Below, piece after piece: positions 1-5,871 of a DNA stretch of 11,272 nucleotides. The DNA comes from Desulfuromonadales bacterium (GTDB lineage Bacteria > Desulfobacterota > Desulfuromonadia > Geobacterales > Pseudopelobacteraceae), in NCBI GenBank assembly GCA_015688915.1, contig JAATGX010000309.1:1-11272 (forward strand), read 5' to 3'. The notes under the pieces were generated by a model. The model saw nothing but the letters and a program-made list of their open reading frames with translations, was not told the DNA's origin and made no database searches. Position 1 is the stretch's first letter; the number at the start of each line of letters is the position of its first letter. The position numbers and the translations under genes are program-made.

Positions 1-12
1 AGGGGCTTTTTC

Positions 13-1128
13 ATGTCCGCCGGTAATGGCACCGAACAATCCATAACTTTCGAGAGCGGCAGCAAGCTGGATAGCGGACGCATCCTGGCACCGATCACGC
101 TTGCTTACGAAACATACGGCACCCTCAACGATTCCGCCTCGAACGCCATCATGGTCGAACATGCCTGGACCGGCGACGCGCACCTGGCCGGCAAGCGTCG
201 TGAAGAGGACACCAAGCCGGGTTGGTGGGATGCCATCGTCGGTCCCGGCAGGCTTCTGGATACCGACCGCTGGTTCGTGATCTGCTCCAACGTGATCGGC
301 TCCTGTTACGGCTCCACCGGCCCGGCCTCCATCAACCCCAAAACCGGCAAACGCTACAACCTCTCCTTTCCGGTCATCACCGTGCGTGACATGGTGCGCG
401 CCCAGAAACTGCTGACGGACGCCCTGGGGATCAGGCGGCTCCTGTGTGTCATGGGTGGGAGCATGGGAGGGATGCAGTCCCTGGAATGGGCCACCCAGTA
501 TCCGGACAGCATCGCCTCAGCCATCGTGCTGGCGGCCACGCCGCGTCCCTCGCCCCAGGCCATTGCCCTGAACGCCGTGGCCCGCTGGTCCATCTTCAAC
601 GATCCCACCTGGCGCAAGGGTGAGTACAAGCATAATCCCAAGGATGGTCTGGCCCTGGCCCGTGGTATCGGCCACATCACCTTTCTGTCGGACGAATCCA
701 TGAACGCCAAGTTCGGCCGGCGGTTTTCGGCCAAGGACGGCCAGTTCGACTTCTTCGGCCAGTTCGAGGTGGAGCGCTACCTGAACTACAACGGCTATAA
801 CTTCGTGGACCGCTTTGACGCAAACGCCTTCCTCTACCTGGCCAAGGCGTTGGATCTGTATGACGTGGCCTGGGGCTACGAGTCCATGGCCGAAGCCTTC
901 AGCGGCGTCACGGCTCCGCTCCAGTTCTTTGCCTTCAGCTCCGATTGGCTCTACCCGTCTTACCAGACCGAGGAGATGGTAGCGTGCCTGAAGGACTTGG
1001 GCAAGCCGGTCGAATACCACCTGATTCCCTCTGCCTACGGTCACGACGCCTTCCTGTTGGAGCACGAAACCTTTGCTCCCCTGGTGCGCGCCTTCCTGGA
1101 TCGCGCGGAGCGCGGGGAGTTCCCCTGA
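13..1128 (+). CDS. metX: Homoserine O-acetyltransferase (MetX family)
   Basis: This cytoplasmic alpha/beta-hydrolase-fold enzyme transfers an acyl group, normally acetyl from acetyl-CoA, to homoserine in the first committed step of methionine synthesis. The 371 residues match the usual family length of about 370-380. Seen directly: the oxyanion-region segment HAWTGDAHLAG (50-60; most members have HALTGD, so the Trp is a mild variant), the nucleophile elbow GGSMGGMQ with Ser150, Asp311 in FSSDWLYP, and His344 in YGHDAFL, completing the Ser-Asp-His triad. The ATG at 13 has an AGGGG ribosome binding site at 1-5. The frame is open to the window edge, so a start further upstream cannot be strictly excluded. 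It is followed 4 nt later by the ttcA-like gene, suggesting co-transcription. Some MetX enzymes use succinyl-CoA instead, and I cannot settle acyl specificity from these motifs. Confidence 0.95.
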   Translation: MSAGNGTEQSITFESGSKLDSGRILAPITLAYETYGTLNDSASNAIMVEHAWTGDAHLAGKRREEDTKPGWWDAIVGPGRLLDTDRWFVICSNVIGSCYGSTGPASINPKTGKRYNLSFPVITVRDMVRAQKLLTDALGIRRLLCVMGGSMGGMQSLEWATQYPDSIASAIVLAATPRPSPQAIALNAVARWSIFNDPTWRKGEYKHNPKDGLALARGIGHITFLSDESMNAKFGRRFSAKDGQFDFFGQFEVERYLNYNGYNFVDRFDANAFLYLAKALDLYDVAWGYESMAEAFSGVTAPLQFFAFSSDWLYPSYQTEEMVACLKDLGKPVEYHLIPSAYGHDAFLLEHETFAPLVRAFLDRAERGEFP

Positions 1129-1132
1129 CGTC

Positions 1133-1978
1133 ATGAAGCTTCTACGGGATGAACTCAGGGATGATCCGCTCTTCAGAAAGCTGCGGCACGGGGTGGGGCG
1201 GGCTGTGGCCGACTTCGGGCTGATTGAGGAGGGAGACCGGATCGCGGTGGCGGTGTCAGGTGGGAAGGATTCCTATACGTTGCTGCTTCTGTTGGAGAAG
1301 TTGCGCCGGCGGGCGCCGATCGCGTTCGAGATCGTGGCGGTCAATATCGATTCCGGCTATCCGGGCTACCAAATATCCGTCATTGAGGAGTTTCTGCGGG
1401 CAAACGGTTTCACCTACAATATGGTGTCGACCGAACACTACGCCATCATCCGGGATAAACGCCGCCCCGGTTCCTCCTACTGTTCCATCTGTGCCCGCCT
1501 CAAACGGGGTTCTCTCTACGAGGCTGCCAGGGTGTTGGGGTGCAACAAGCTGGCCTTGGGACACCACAGCGACGACTTCATCGAAACCCTGCTCCTGAAC
1601 CAGTTTTTCGTTGGTTCGCTCAAGTCCATGTCGGCCCGTATGCTGGCCGATAACGGCGAGACCACGGTCATCCGGCCCCTGGTGTATGTGGCCGAGGCCG
1701 ACATCATCACCTTCTCGCAGCAGGCCGGTCTTCCGGTGGTCTGCTGCCGCTGCCCGGTATGCGGCAGTGCTGACCAGCAGCGCCGACGGATGAAACAATT
1801 GCTCAAGGAATTGGAAAAAGACATTCCCCACATCAAGAACAGCATGCTCAAAGCCATCTCAAACGTGCATCCCCGCCATCTTCTCGACCGAAGTCTGCCG
1901 GCCGCGCTCCCGACGTCCGCAGACACTGCCCTTCTTGATGGCACGGCGAGGAAGCAGGGCGGATACCCCGCTCCATAG
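1133..1978 (+). CDS. ttcA: TtcA-like tRNA 2-thiocytidine(32) synthetase, PP-loop ATPase
   Basis: Enzymes of this family use ATP and an iron-sulfur cluster to thiolate cytidine 32 in the tRNA anticodon loop. The 281-residue protein shows the PP-loop SGGKDS at 42-47, a YCSIC CxxC pair (C117, C120), the LGHHSDDFIETLLLN segment (142-156) typical of TtcA/TilS-type PP-loop enzymes, and a second cysteine group CCRCPVC (204-210). In characterised TtcA two Cys of the first pair and one from the second group hold a [4Fe-4S] cluster. The ATG at 1133 is preferred: it lies 4 nt after the metX stop, with GGGGAG at 1114-1119 (13 nt spacing, rather long). A TTG start at 1073 would force a long overlap with metX. 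The conserved part ends near NVHPRHLLD (244-252), and the last 29 residues look like low-conservation tail. That tail is antisense to a small ORF on the minus strand. tRNA position 32 is inferred from family, not shown. Confidence 0.9.
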   Translation: MKLLRDELRDDPLFRKLRHGVGRAVADFGLIEEGDRIAVAVSGGKDSYTLLLLLEKLRRRAPIAFEIVAVNIDSGYPGYQISVIEEFLRANGFTYNMVSTEHYAIIRDKRRPGSSYCSICARLKRGSLYEAARVLGCNKLALGHHSDDFIETLLLNQFFVGSLKSMSARMLADNGETTVIRPLVYVAEADIITFSQQAGLPVVCCRCPVCGSADQQRRRMKQLLKELEKDIPHIKNSMLKAISNVHPRHLLDRSLPAALPTSADTALLDGTARKQGGYPAP

Positions 1979-2044
1979 ATCCAGCGCAGCTACATATCCC
2001 CCATAACAGACGGCAACCAACCCTATAAGGACAATCGGCTCCAT
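1859..2044 (-). CDS. Small predicted single-pass membrane protein, unknown function
   Basis: I do not recognise this 61-residue protein. It starts at an ATG (2044-2042) preceded by a near-ideal Shine-Dalgarno GAGGAGG (2057-2051) with 6 nt spacing, one of the best ribosome binding sites in the window. Residues 4-24 (IVLIGLVAVCYGGYVAALDLW) form one plausible transmembrane helix. The rest is strongly basic (PRRAIKK, GRRERGR), which by the positive-inside rule would put the C-terminus in the cytoplasm. It lies 72 nt downstream of the motB stop on the same strand with no visible terminator between, so it may be read through from the flbD-motA-motB transcript. Its last 120 bp overlap the 3' end of ttcA on the opposite strand. 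The clear RBS followed at once by a hydrophobic helix argues for a real gene; the overlap with a conserved gene argues for caution. Confidence 0.55.
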   Translation of the reverse strand: MEPIVLIGLVAVCYGGYVAALDLWSGVSALLPRRAIKKGSVCGRRERGRQTSVEKMAGMHV

Positions 2045-2116
2045 TGCATGCCTCCTCTTCATTTTTGGAGAAGGTAACACAATGGTATGACAGAATACGT
2101 CTTTTGGGAAAAGAGA

Positions 2117-2902
2117 TTAAGGCTCGCCGCGTTCGCCTTCGTCGGAAAGCATGACGAGGTCGACGCGACGATTTTTGGCGCGCCCGTCGGGGGTGGCATT
2201 GTCGGCCACGGGGCGGAACTCGCCGTAACCGGTGGCGGAGATCTTGTTCGGGTCGATGTCGAAGTATTTGATGAGGTATTGAAGGCCGTTGGTGGCACGT
2301 GCGGCGGAAAGCTCCCAGTTGCTGGGGAACTGGGCCGTACTGATGGGGGTGCTGTCCGTATGCCCTTCCAGCCGCAGGGGGTTGTTGTACTGGGTCATGG
2401 CCTCGGCAATGGTGTTGATCAGGTCGTAGCCGCTCGTTTTGATACGGGCCTGGCCGGGATCGAAGAAACCGGCCTCCTTGAGGCTGACGATCAGCCCTCG
2501 ACGGGTGATGCTCAGAGTGACCTTGTCCTGGGCACCCTGTTTGATCAGGTAGGCCTCTATTGCGGACTTGATCTGGCGGAAATCCTTTTCCTCTGCCCGG
2601 ACCTTGGCTTGTCCGCTACGGGCTCTGCCGCTGGGGGCGATCGACATCTCCGGCTTGACCGAAGGGATGATGTTCATCGGCCGTGACGGGACAACGTTGA
2701 TCTTCGGTGCAGGCGTACCCGCACTTACCATGCCGAACGACGCCTGAAGCGACTGCATGATCTCCTCGACCTTTTTCTTGTCGGTTATGGACATGGCGTA
2801 GAGGGTGGTGAATACTGCGAACAGCAGGGTAATGAAGTCGGCGTAGGAAACGAGCCAGCGCTCGTGGTTGGGATGTTTTTCAGGTTCTTTTTTCAGTGCC
2901 AT
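2117..2902 (-). CDS. motB: Flagellar motor stator protein MotB
   Basis: MotB is the peptidoglycan-anchoring subunit of the ion-driven flagellar stator. The 261 residues have the expected order: a basic N-terminus, one transmembrane helix (about 16-38, WLVSYADFITLLFAVFTTLYAMS) carrying Asp22, the conserved ion-binding aspartate, then a linker of about 70 residues rich in Pro, Ser and Lys, and a C-terminal OmpA-like peptidoglycan-binding domain with EGHTDSTPI (179-187), NWELSAARA (195-203) and NRRVDLV (244-250). The ATG lies 6 nt after the motA stop with only a weak Shine-Dalgarno (TAGG), so translational coupling to motA is likely. I cannot tell proton from sodium coupling with certainty; annotation as MotB rather than PomB follows from overall resemblance. 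Confidence 0.96.
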   Translation of the reverse strand: MALKKEPEKHPNHERWLVSYADFITLLFAVFTTLYAMSITDKKKVEEIMQSLQASFGMVSAGTPAPKINVVPSRPMNIIPSVKPEMSIAPSGRARSGQAKVRAEEKDFRQIKSAIEAYLIKQGAQDKVTLSITRRGLIVSLKEAGFFDPGQARIKTSGYDLINTIAEAMTQYNNPLRLEGHTDSTPISTAQFPSNWELSAARATNGLQYLIKYFDIDPNKISATGYGEFRPVADNATPDGRAKNRRVDLVMLSDEGERGEP

Positions 2903-2908
2903 GGCAGC

Positions 2909-3655
2909 CTAGTGTCCGCCCGCGTATGCCTTCAGCTTCTGCTCGATGAAGTGCGGGTTCTCGCCGTTTTGAATTGCAATCAGTCCTTCCACGATCATGA
3001 CCCGGCGCACTATCTCTTCTTTCATGCGGATCTTGATCTTGGAACCGATGGGGAGACAGACCATGTTGGCCGTCATCAGGCCGTAGATGGTGGCGACAAA
3101 GGCAACGGCGATGCCGGCCCCCAGTTTTGAGGTGTCGGACAGGTTGCTCATGACATGGATCAGTCCGAGCACTGCGCCGATAATGCCGATGGTGGGGGCG
3201 TAGCCGCCCGCTGATTCATAGAATTCCACACTATGCTTGGTATAGTCTTCGTACGACATGATCTCTGCTTCAAGGGTTTCCCGCAGCTTCTGTGGATCGA
3301 TACCGTCCACCACCAGCGAGATGCCCTTCTTGATAAAAGGGTCCTTGACCGACTGCGCTTCCTGTTCTAGGGAGATCAGGCCGTTACGGCGGGCCTTGGT
3401 GGCATAATTGATGATGTCCTTGACCACCGCCTCGGGATCGACCTTGGGCGGCAGGAAGGCGACCTTGACATCCTTAAATGCCTGGATGACCGCCGGCAGC
3501 GGAAAACTGATAAACGCAGCGCCGAAGGTGCCGCCAAGCACAATCAGGGCGGCGGTAGGCTGAATGAGGGCCTTTATATGCAGCCCCTCAATCACGGCGC
3601 CCCCGAAGACGGCGCCGAAACCAATGCACATACCGATAATGGTTGCTAAATCCAT
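2909..3655 (-). CDS. motA: Flagellar motor stator protein MotA
   Basis: MotA is the membrane subunit that surrounds MotB to form the ion channel and pushes on the rotor protein FliG. The 248-residue product has four predicted membrane helices (about 5-22, 33-51, 153-172, 181-203). The large cytoplasmic loop between helices 2 and 3 contains the charged stretch ATKARRNGLISLEQEA (85-100), matching the region whose Arg and Glu contact the rotor. Pro154 in YAPTIGIIGAVLGLI opens helix 3 as in the family. The length is typical of the shorter MotA/PomA type; E. coli MotA is about 295. It starts 3 nt after the flbD stop and ends 6 nt before motB, so the three genes form one tight unit. Confidence 0.96.
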   Translation of the reverse strand: MDLATIIGMCIGFGAVFGGAVIEGLHIKALIQPTAALIVLGGTFGAAFISFPLPAVIQAFKDVKVAFLPPKVDPEAVVKDIINYATKARRNGLISLEQEAQSVKDPFIKKGISLVVDGIDPQKLRETLEAEIMSYEDYTKHSVEFYESAGGYAPTIGIIGAVLGLIHVMSNLSDTSKLGAGIAVAFVATIYGLMTANMVCLPIGSKIKIRMKEEIVRRVMIVEGLIAIQNGENPHFIEQKLKAYAGGH

Positions 3656-3658
3656 GGC

Positions 3659-3982
3659 CTAGATGTCCTGGGAGTGAAATGGGGTACGGAGTTGCTCGTC
3701 ATGACTACAGGGGCAGATATTCTCCCGATTCCGTGTAATGTCGACGAAAAGCTTTCGTTTGGGTCTGGCCAGGTATTTTCTCCCCTCCGGTGTGCCCGCT
3801 CGCCGGATAACCCTGGCGCGGAAGGTGACAATCCTGGCGATGACAACCTGGGCCCGTTCCTGAACAATAAAATGATTCCCATTGAACAGGGTGATAACGG
3901 TATCGGGGGTTTCCTCGACACTTACGATATGGTCGGGGTTGAAGTACATCTCCTGTTTGTCCATACGGGTAAGAAGAATCAT
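3659..3982 (-). CDS. flbD: FlbD/SwrD-family flagellar protein with extended C-terminus
   Basis: The first ~58 residues are a clear FlbD domain: MILLTRMDKQEMYFNPDHIV, then VEETPDTVITLFNGNHFIVQE and the VIARIVTFRAR helix. Family members are small cytoplasmic proteins of unknown biochemistry, usually near 60-80 residues. The Bacillus member SwrD raises flagellar motor power, and here the gene directly precedes motA-motB, fitting a stator-related role. At 107 residues it is unusually long: residues about 59-107 form a basic tail ending in a Cys- and His-containing segment (ENICPCSHDEQ) that I cannot assign. The ATG (3982-3980) has AAGGTG (3993-3988) at 5 nt spacing. A sigma-70-like promoter can be drawn about 30-60 bp upstream. 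Confidence 0.88.
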   Translation of the reverse strand: MILLTRMDKQEMYFNPDHIVSVEETPDTVITLFNGNHFIVQERAQVVIARIVTFRARVIRRAGTPEGRKYLARPKRKLFVDITRNRENICPCSHDEQLRTPFHSQDI

Positions 3983-4010
3983 GTGGACACCTTGTCAAGA
4001 CGAATGGTTC

Positions 4011-4041
4011 ACTATAAATAATAAAAACAACGTAAGGTCAA
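4011..4041 (-). promoter_or_regulatory. Candidate sigma-70 promoter for flbD-motA-motB
   Basis: On the minus strand TTGACC (4041-4036) is followed after 19 nt by TATAGT (4016-4011), each one base from consensus. The spacer is longer than the ideal 17; TTTATA at 17 nt is a weaker alternative -10. Transcription would start near 4004, about 20 nt before flbD. The 103 bp gap after the upstream gene is A+T rich and shows no clear terminator or sigma-28/sigma-54 box, so read-through from the BioD-like gene is also possible. Confidence 0.4.
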
Positions 4042-4085
4042 GAACATTTTGCCATTTACGGGCCTGAACCGCGATAAAGAATCGA

Positions 4086-5177
4086 TCACAGCATGGCATC
4101 GATGGCTTCGAAATCGATGCATCGCGCGGCCATGGAGTTGATCAGCGCTATCTTTTCCGTGTCGTCCGGTCCGATTTTCGAGACATGCTCCCTGAGCCGG
4201 TAGAAGACCTCGGAGGATGTCTCTTCGATGCGGATATACGGGATAGTACTGTCGTCGATGATTCGTTGGGTTATATCGGATACCGGTACGTGCCCGGCAA
4301 TGACCATGCCGGCCAACCGGTTCCTGAATTCGGGGATGTGATGCAGCGACGAGGCGGTCACCAGCAGCTCGTCGCGGGAACTGGTCACGATCAGAAGCGT
4401 GGCATCACCCAGGCTGTCGATTACCCGCTGGGATGATGCCGCTCCCAACTGGATGGTGTGGCAGATGCGGCTGCGGTCGGCCGGGTCGCCATGCAACGGG
4501 CGTTCCATCAGGTCGGCCACATGCTGCAGGGTCGGATCGGCAAGGGTCGGCGAGTAATCGAAGGCGCCGGTTACCAGAATGCCGGTCCGGGCAAAGGCCT
4601 TTGTGAGGTATGCAAGCGAACGCTCCCGCTTTTCAGGTACCAGCTTATTGGCCATGATCACCCGTACATCGGCCTTTTCCCGCTCATACAGCGCCAGGTT
4701 GAGTTCCACGGCATCGATCACGTTGCCGATGCCGCCGCCGGACACCATCAGTACCGGGGCGTCCAGCATCGCGGCTACCCTGGCATTGTTGGCTCCAACC
4801 ACCGAGCCGACACCGCCGTGGCCCGCCCCCTCGATGATGAGCAGGTCGTTTTTTCGCTCCAGTTCAGTGCAGGCGGCGCGAATCGCGTTGCGTGGCGCGG
4901 CCGGGTCGAATTCTCCGTCCAGGAAACGACGGGTCGTGCCGGCCGTCAGGGTCATGGGAGACATGAACGCCACATCCTGTTCGACATTGAATACGCTGGC
5001 AAACATGGCGGCGTCCTTATCCACGGTCAGCCCGTTGAATAGTATGCATTTGGGGCCGATCGGCTTCATGAAGCCGACCCGGCCGTATTTTTTTCGGGCC
5101 AGGTGCATCAGCGAAAGGCTGATGGTGGTCTTTCCGCAATGCTGCCCCGTGGCGCCGATGAAAATCTTTTTGCACAT
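4086..5177 (-). CDS. BioD-like P-loop ATPase with C-terminal DRTGG-type domain
   Basis: This 363-residue cytoplasmic protein joins a dethiobiotin-synthetase-like P-loop domain (1-~200) to a region resembling the DRTGG domain (~205-325). Seen: P-loop GATGQHCGKTT (8-18), FMKPIGPK (36-43), a Walker B-like LLIIEGAGHGGVGSVVG (112-128) and VIMANKL (173-179) typical of BioD/CobB-fold proteins. The same two-domain layout forms the N-terminal half of long bacterial phosphotransacetylases, but the catalytic PTA domain is absent. Similar stand-alone proteins are often loosely named cobyrinic acid a,c-diamide synthase; no glutamine amidotransferase domain is present, so that name is not justified. Start: the ATG at 5177 puts the P-loop at the usual place but has AAGGTG 12 nt away; a GTG at 5192 is an alternative, and the longer TTG reading from 5249 looks spurious. 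It is divergent from the thi operon. Function is unknown. Confidence 0.8.
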   Translation of the reverse strand: MCKKIFIGATGQHCGKTTISLSLMHLARKKYGRVGFMKPIGPKCILFNGLTVDKDAAMFASVFNVEQDVAFMSPMTLTAGTTRRFLDGEFDPAAPRNAIRAACTELERKNDLLIIEGAGHGGVGSVVGANNARVAAMLDAPVLMVSGGGIGNVIDAVELNLALYEREKADVRVIMANKLVPEKRERSLAYLTKAFARTGILVTGAFDYSPTLADPTLQHVADLMERPLHGDPADRSRICHTIQLGAASSQRVIDSLGDATLLIVTSSRDELLVTASSLHHIPEFRNRLAGMVIAGHVPVSDITQRIIDDSTIPYIRIEETSSEVFYRLREHVSKIGPDDTEKIALINSMAARCIDFEAIDAML

Positions 5178-5319
5178 CTCTGATTCTGACACCTTTCGGA
5201 AGAGGGGGATGTGTCCGCAAACAGATAATTTGAAAAAATATGCCAGCAATGTACGGTGATTTACGTTGAACGATTTCCAAAGACACTTTTATCCTTATCG
5301 GCACGCAACGCAACAATTG

Positions 5320-5349
5320 TATATAATTCCGTTGACAGGCCGGTATCAA
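5320..5349 (-). promoter_or_regulatory. Candidate divergent promoter for the BioD-like gene
   Basis: Reading the minus strand, TTGATA (5349-5344) is followed after 18 nt by TATATA (5325-5320); ATTATA at 5327-5322 with 16 nt spacing is an equal alternative. Transcription would begin near 5313, giving a leader of roughly 135 nt before the ATG at 5177, in which I see no known riboswitch. The element is interleaved with the thi promoter on the other strand. Confidence 0.35.
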
Positions 5350-5360
5350 TAATCTAGGTT
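5332..5360 (+). promoter_or_regulatory. Candidate sigma-70 promoter of the thi operon
   Basis: A perfect -35 TTGACA (5332-5337) is followed after exactly 17 nt by TAGGTT (5355-5360), a weak -10. Support comes from geometry: the predicted start near 5367 falls right before the first base of riboswitch helix P1 at 5369. The TATAAT at 5322-5327 on the same strand has no fitting -35. Confidence 0.55.
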
Positions 5361-5366
5361 ATTAAA

Positions 5367-5453
5367 AACGCTGGGGGAGTTTCGACTGAGAGCGTCCGTG
5401 ACGGGCGCGACCCTTAGTACTTGATCCGGGTAATGCCGGCGTAGGGAAGCGCT
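5367..5453 (+). promoter_or_regulatory. TPP (THI-box) riboswitch aptamer
   Basis: Conserved landmarks appear in order: GGGGGAG (5373-5379), CTGAGA (5386-5391), ACCC (5410-5413), CTTGATC (5420-5426), GTAATGCC (5430-5437) and GGCGTAGGGAA (5438-5448). P1 can be formed by CGCT (5369-5372) with AGCG (5448-5451). P2 pairs the G run with ACCC. The helix after CTGAGA is 7 bp, GCGTCCG (5392-5398) with CGGGCGC (5402-5408). P5 pairs CCGG (5426-5429) with CCGG (5436-5439). The RNA binds thiamin pyrophosphate. It stands directly ahead of a terminator and thiS, so it should switch off the thi genes when TPP is plentiful. Confidence 0.97.
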
Positions 5454-5470
5454 CCGAACATCATTTATTC

Positions 5471-5490
5471 GCCGCTTCCGCGGCTTTTTT
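5471..5490 (+). terminator. Riboswitch-controlled intrinsic terminator
   Basis: A perfect 5 bp G+C-rich stem GCCGC (5471-5475) and GCGGC (5480-5484) with a TTCC loop is followed at once by six T (5485-5490). It lies 19 nt after the aptamer and just before the thiS ribosome binding site, the standard place for an attenuator. An antiterminator is visible: GGAAGCG (5445-5451) at the aptamer 3' end can pair perfectly over 7 bp with CGCTTCC (5473-5479), which covers part of the terminator stem and loop. Confidence 0.92.
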
Positions 5491-5507
5491 CGTTTATGGG
5501 GGCAGAC

Positions 5508-5708
5508 ATGCGGGTTACGTTGAACGGCGAGCCGGCGGAGATCGGGGACAACGGCACGATTGCCGACCTGCTCGACAGTTTGCGGATCGGCCGGGAGCGG
5601 GTGGCGGTGGAGGTGAACCTGGACATCGTCCCCAAGGCGATGTATGACATCCACCGTCTGTCCGAGGGAGACAAGATCGAGGTCGTCCATTTTGTGGGTG
5701 GCGGCTGA
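5508..5708 (+). CDS. thiS: Sulfur carrier protein ThiS
   Basis: ThiS is a ubiquitin-fold protein whose C-terminal glycine is turned into a thiocarboxylate and donates sulfur to ThiG for the thiazole ring of thiamin. The 66-residue product has the standard size, the N-terminal VTLNGE strand, the central DLLDSLRIGRERVAVEVN segment, and ends in HFVGGG with the required terminal Gly-Gly. The ATG at 5508 is chosen over an in-frame ATG at 5496: it is preceded by GGGGG (5498-5502) with 5 nt spacing and gives the usual ThiS N-terminus. It is the first gene after the TPP-controlled terminator. The ThiF and ThiH or ThiO partners are not in the window. Confidence 0.96.
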   Translation: MRVTLNGEPAEIGDNGTIADLLDSLRIGRERVAVEVNLDIVPKAMYDIHRLSEGDKIEVVHFVGGG

Positions 5709-5741
5709 TCGACGCTCTGTCTTGTTTCAAACTCTTTAAAT

Positions 5742-5839
5742 TTGCCACAGAGACACAGAGGCCCGGAGAAAAACAAAAGAGAGAAATTTTCAGGGAAAAC
5801 CAGACTGATTCACCTTTGTTTTCCGTTTCTCTGTGGCAA
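5742..5839. repeat. MITE-like palindromic repeat (CACAGAGA type) between thiS and thiG
   Basis: Perfect 12 bp inverted ends, TTGCCACAGAGA (5742-5753) and TCTCTGTGGCAA (5828-5839), bound a 98 bp element. Inner blocks also pair imperfectly: CGGAGAAAAACAAAAG (5764-5779) with CTTTGTTTTCCG (5814-5825). The left arm holds a short tandem, CACAGAGA then CACAGAGG (5746-5761). No coding capacity is evident. From general familiarity, CACAGAGACACAGAG-type units recur between genes in many bacteria, including Geobacter relatives. As RNA it would form a long hairpin in the operon message; with no T run beside it, it is unlikely to be a terminator. Confidence 0.75.
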
Positions 5840-5871
5840 GGATGCAAGCTTTGTTAAAAGGAGAAGATTCC

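Noticed and set aside
517..1134. 205-codon ORF on the minus strand opposite metX
   Set aside because: It is the mirror of a conserved gene in high-G+C DNA, with no recognisable domain. metX on the plus strand has a complete catalytic triad.
2087..2686. 199-codon plus-strand ORF opposite motB
   Set aside because: Gly/Val/Asp-rich mirror translation with no motif; motB in this region is beyond doubt.
5178..5249. N-terminal extension of the BioD-like protein from a TTG at 5249
   Set aside because: It would add 24 unlike residues before the P-loop strand and has no Shine-Dalgarno.
4458..5259. Plus-strand ORFs of 194 and 226 codons opposite the BioD-like gene
   Set aside because: Neither has a domain or a ribosome binding site, and the minus strand carries clear P-loop and Walker B motifs.
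5322..5327. Perfect TATAAT on the plus strand ahead of thiS
   Set aside because: No acceptable -35 lies 16-18 bp upstream, and its start would be about 35 nt before the riboswitch; TTGACA/TAGGTT fits better.
5742..5839. Reading the thiS-thiG palindrome as a transcription terminator
   Set aside because: The stem is long and interrupted with a large loop, and the right arm is followed by AAGGATG rather than a T run. thiG and thiE need read-through.
5833..5871. Longer thiG start at GTG 5833
   Set aside because: It lies within the right end of the repeat; the ATG at 5872 has a strong, correctly spaced AGGAGA.
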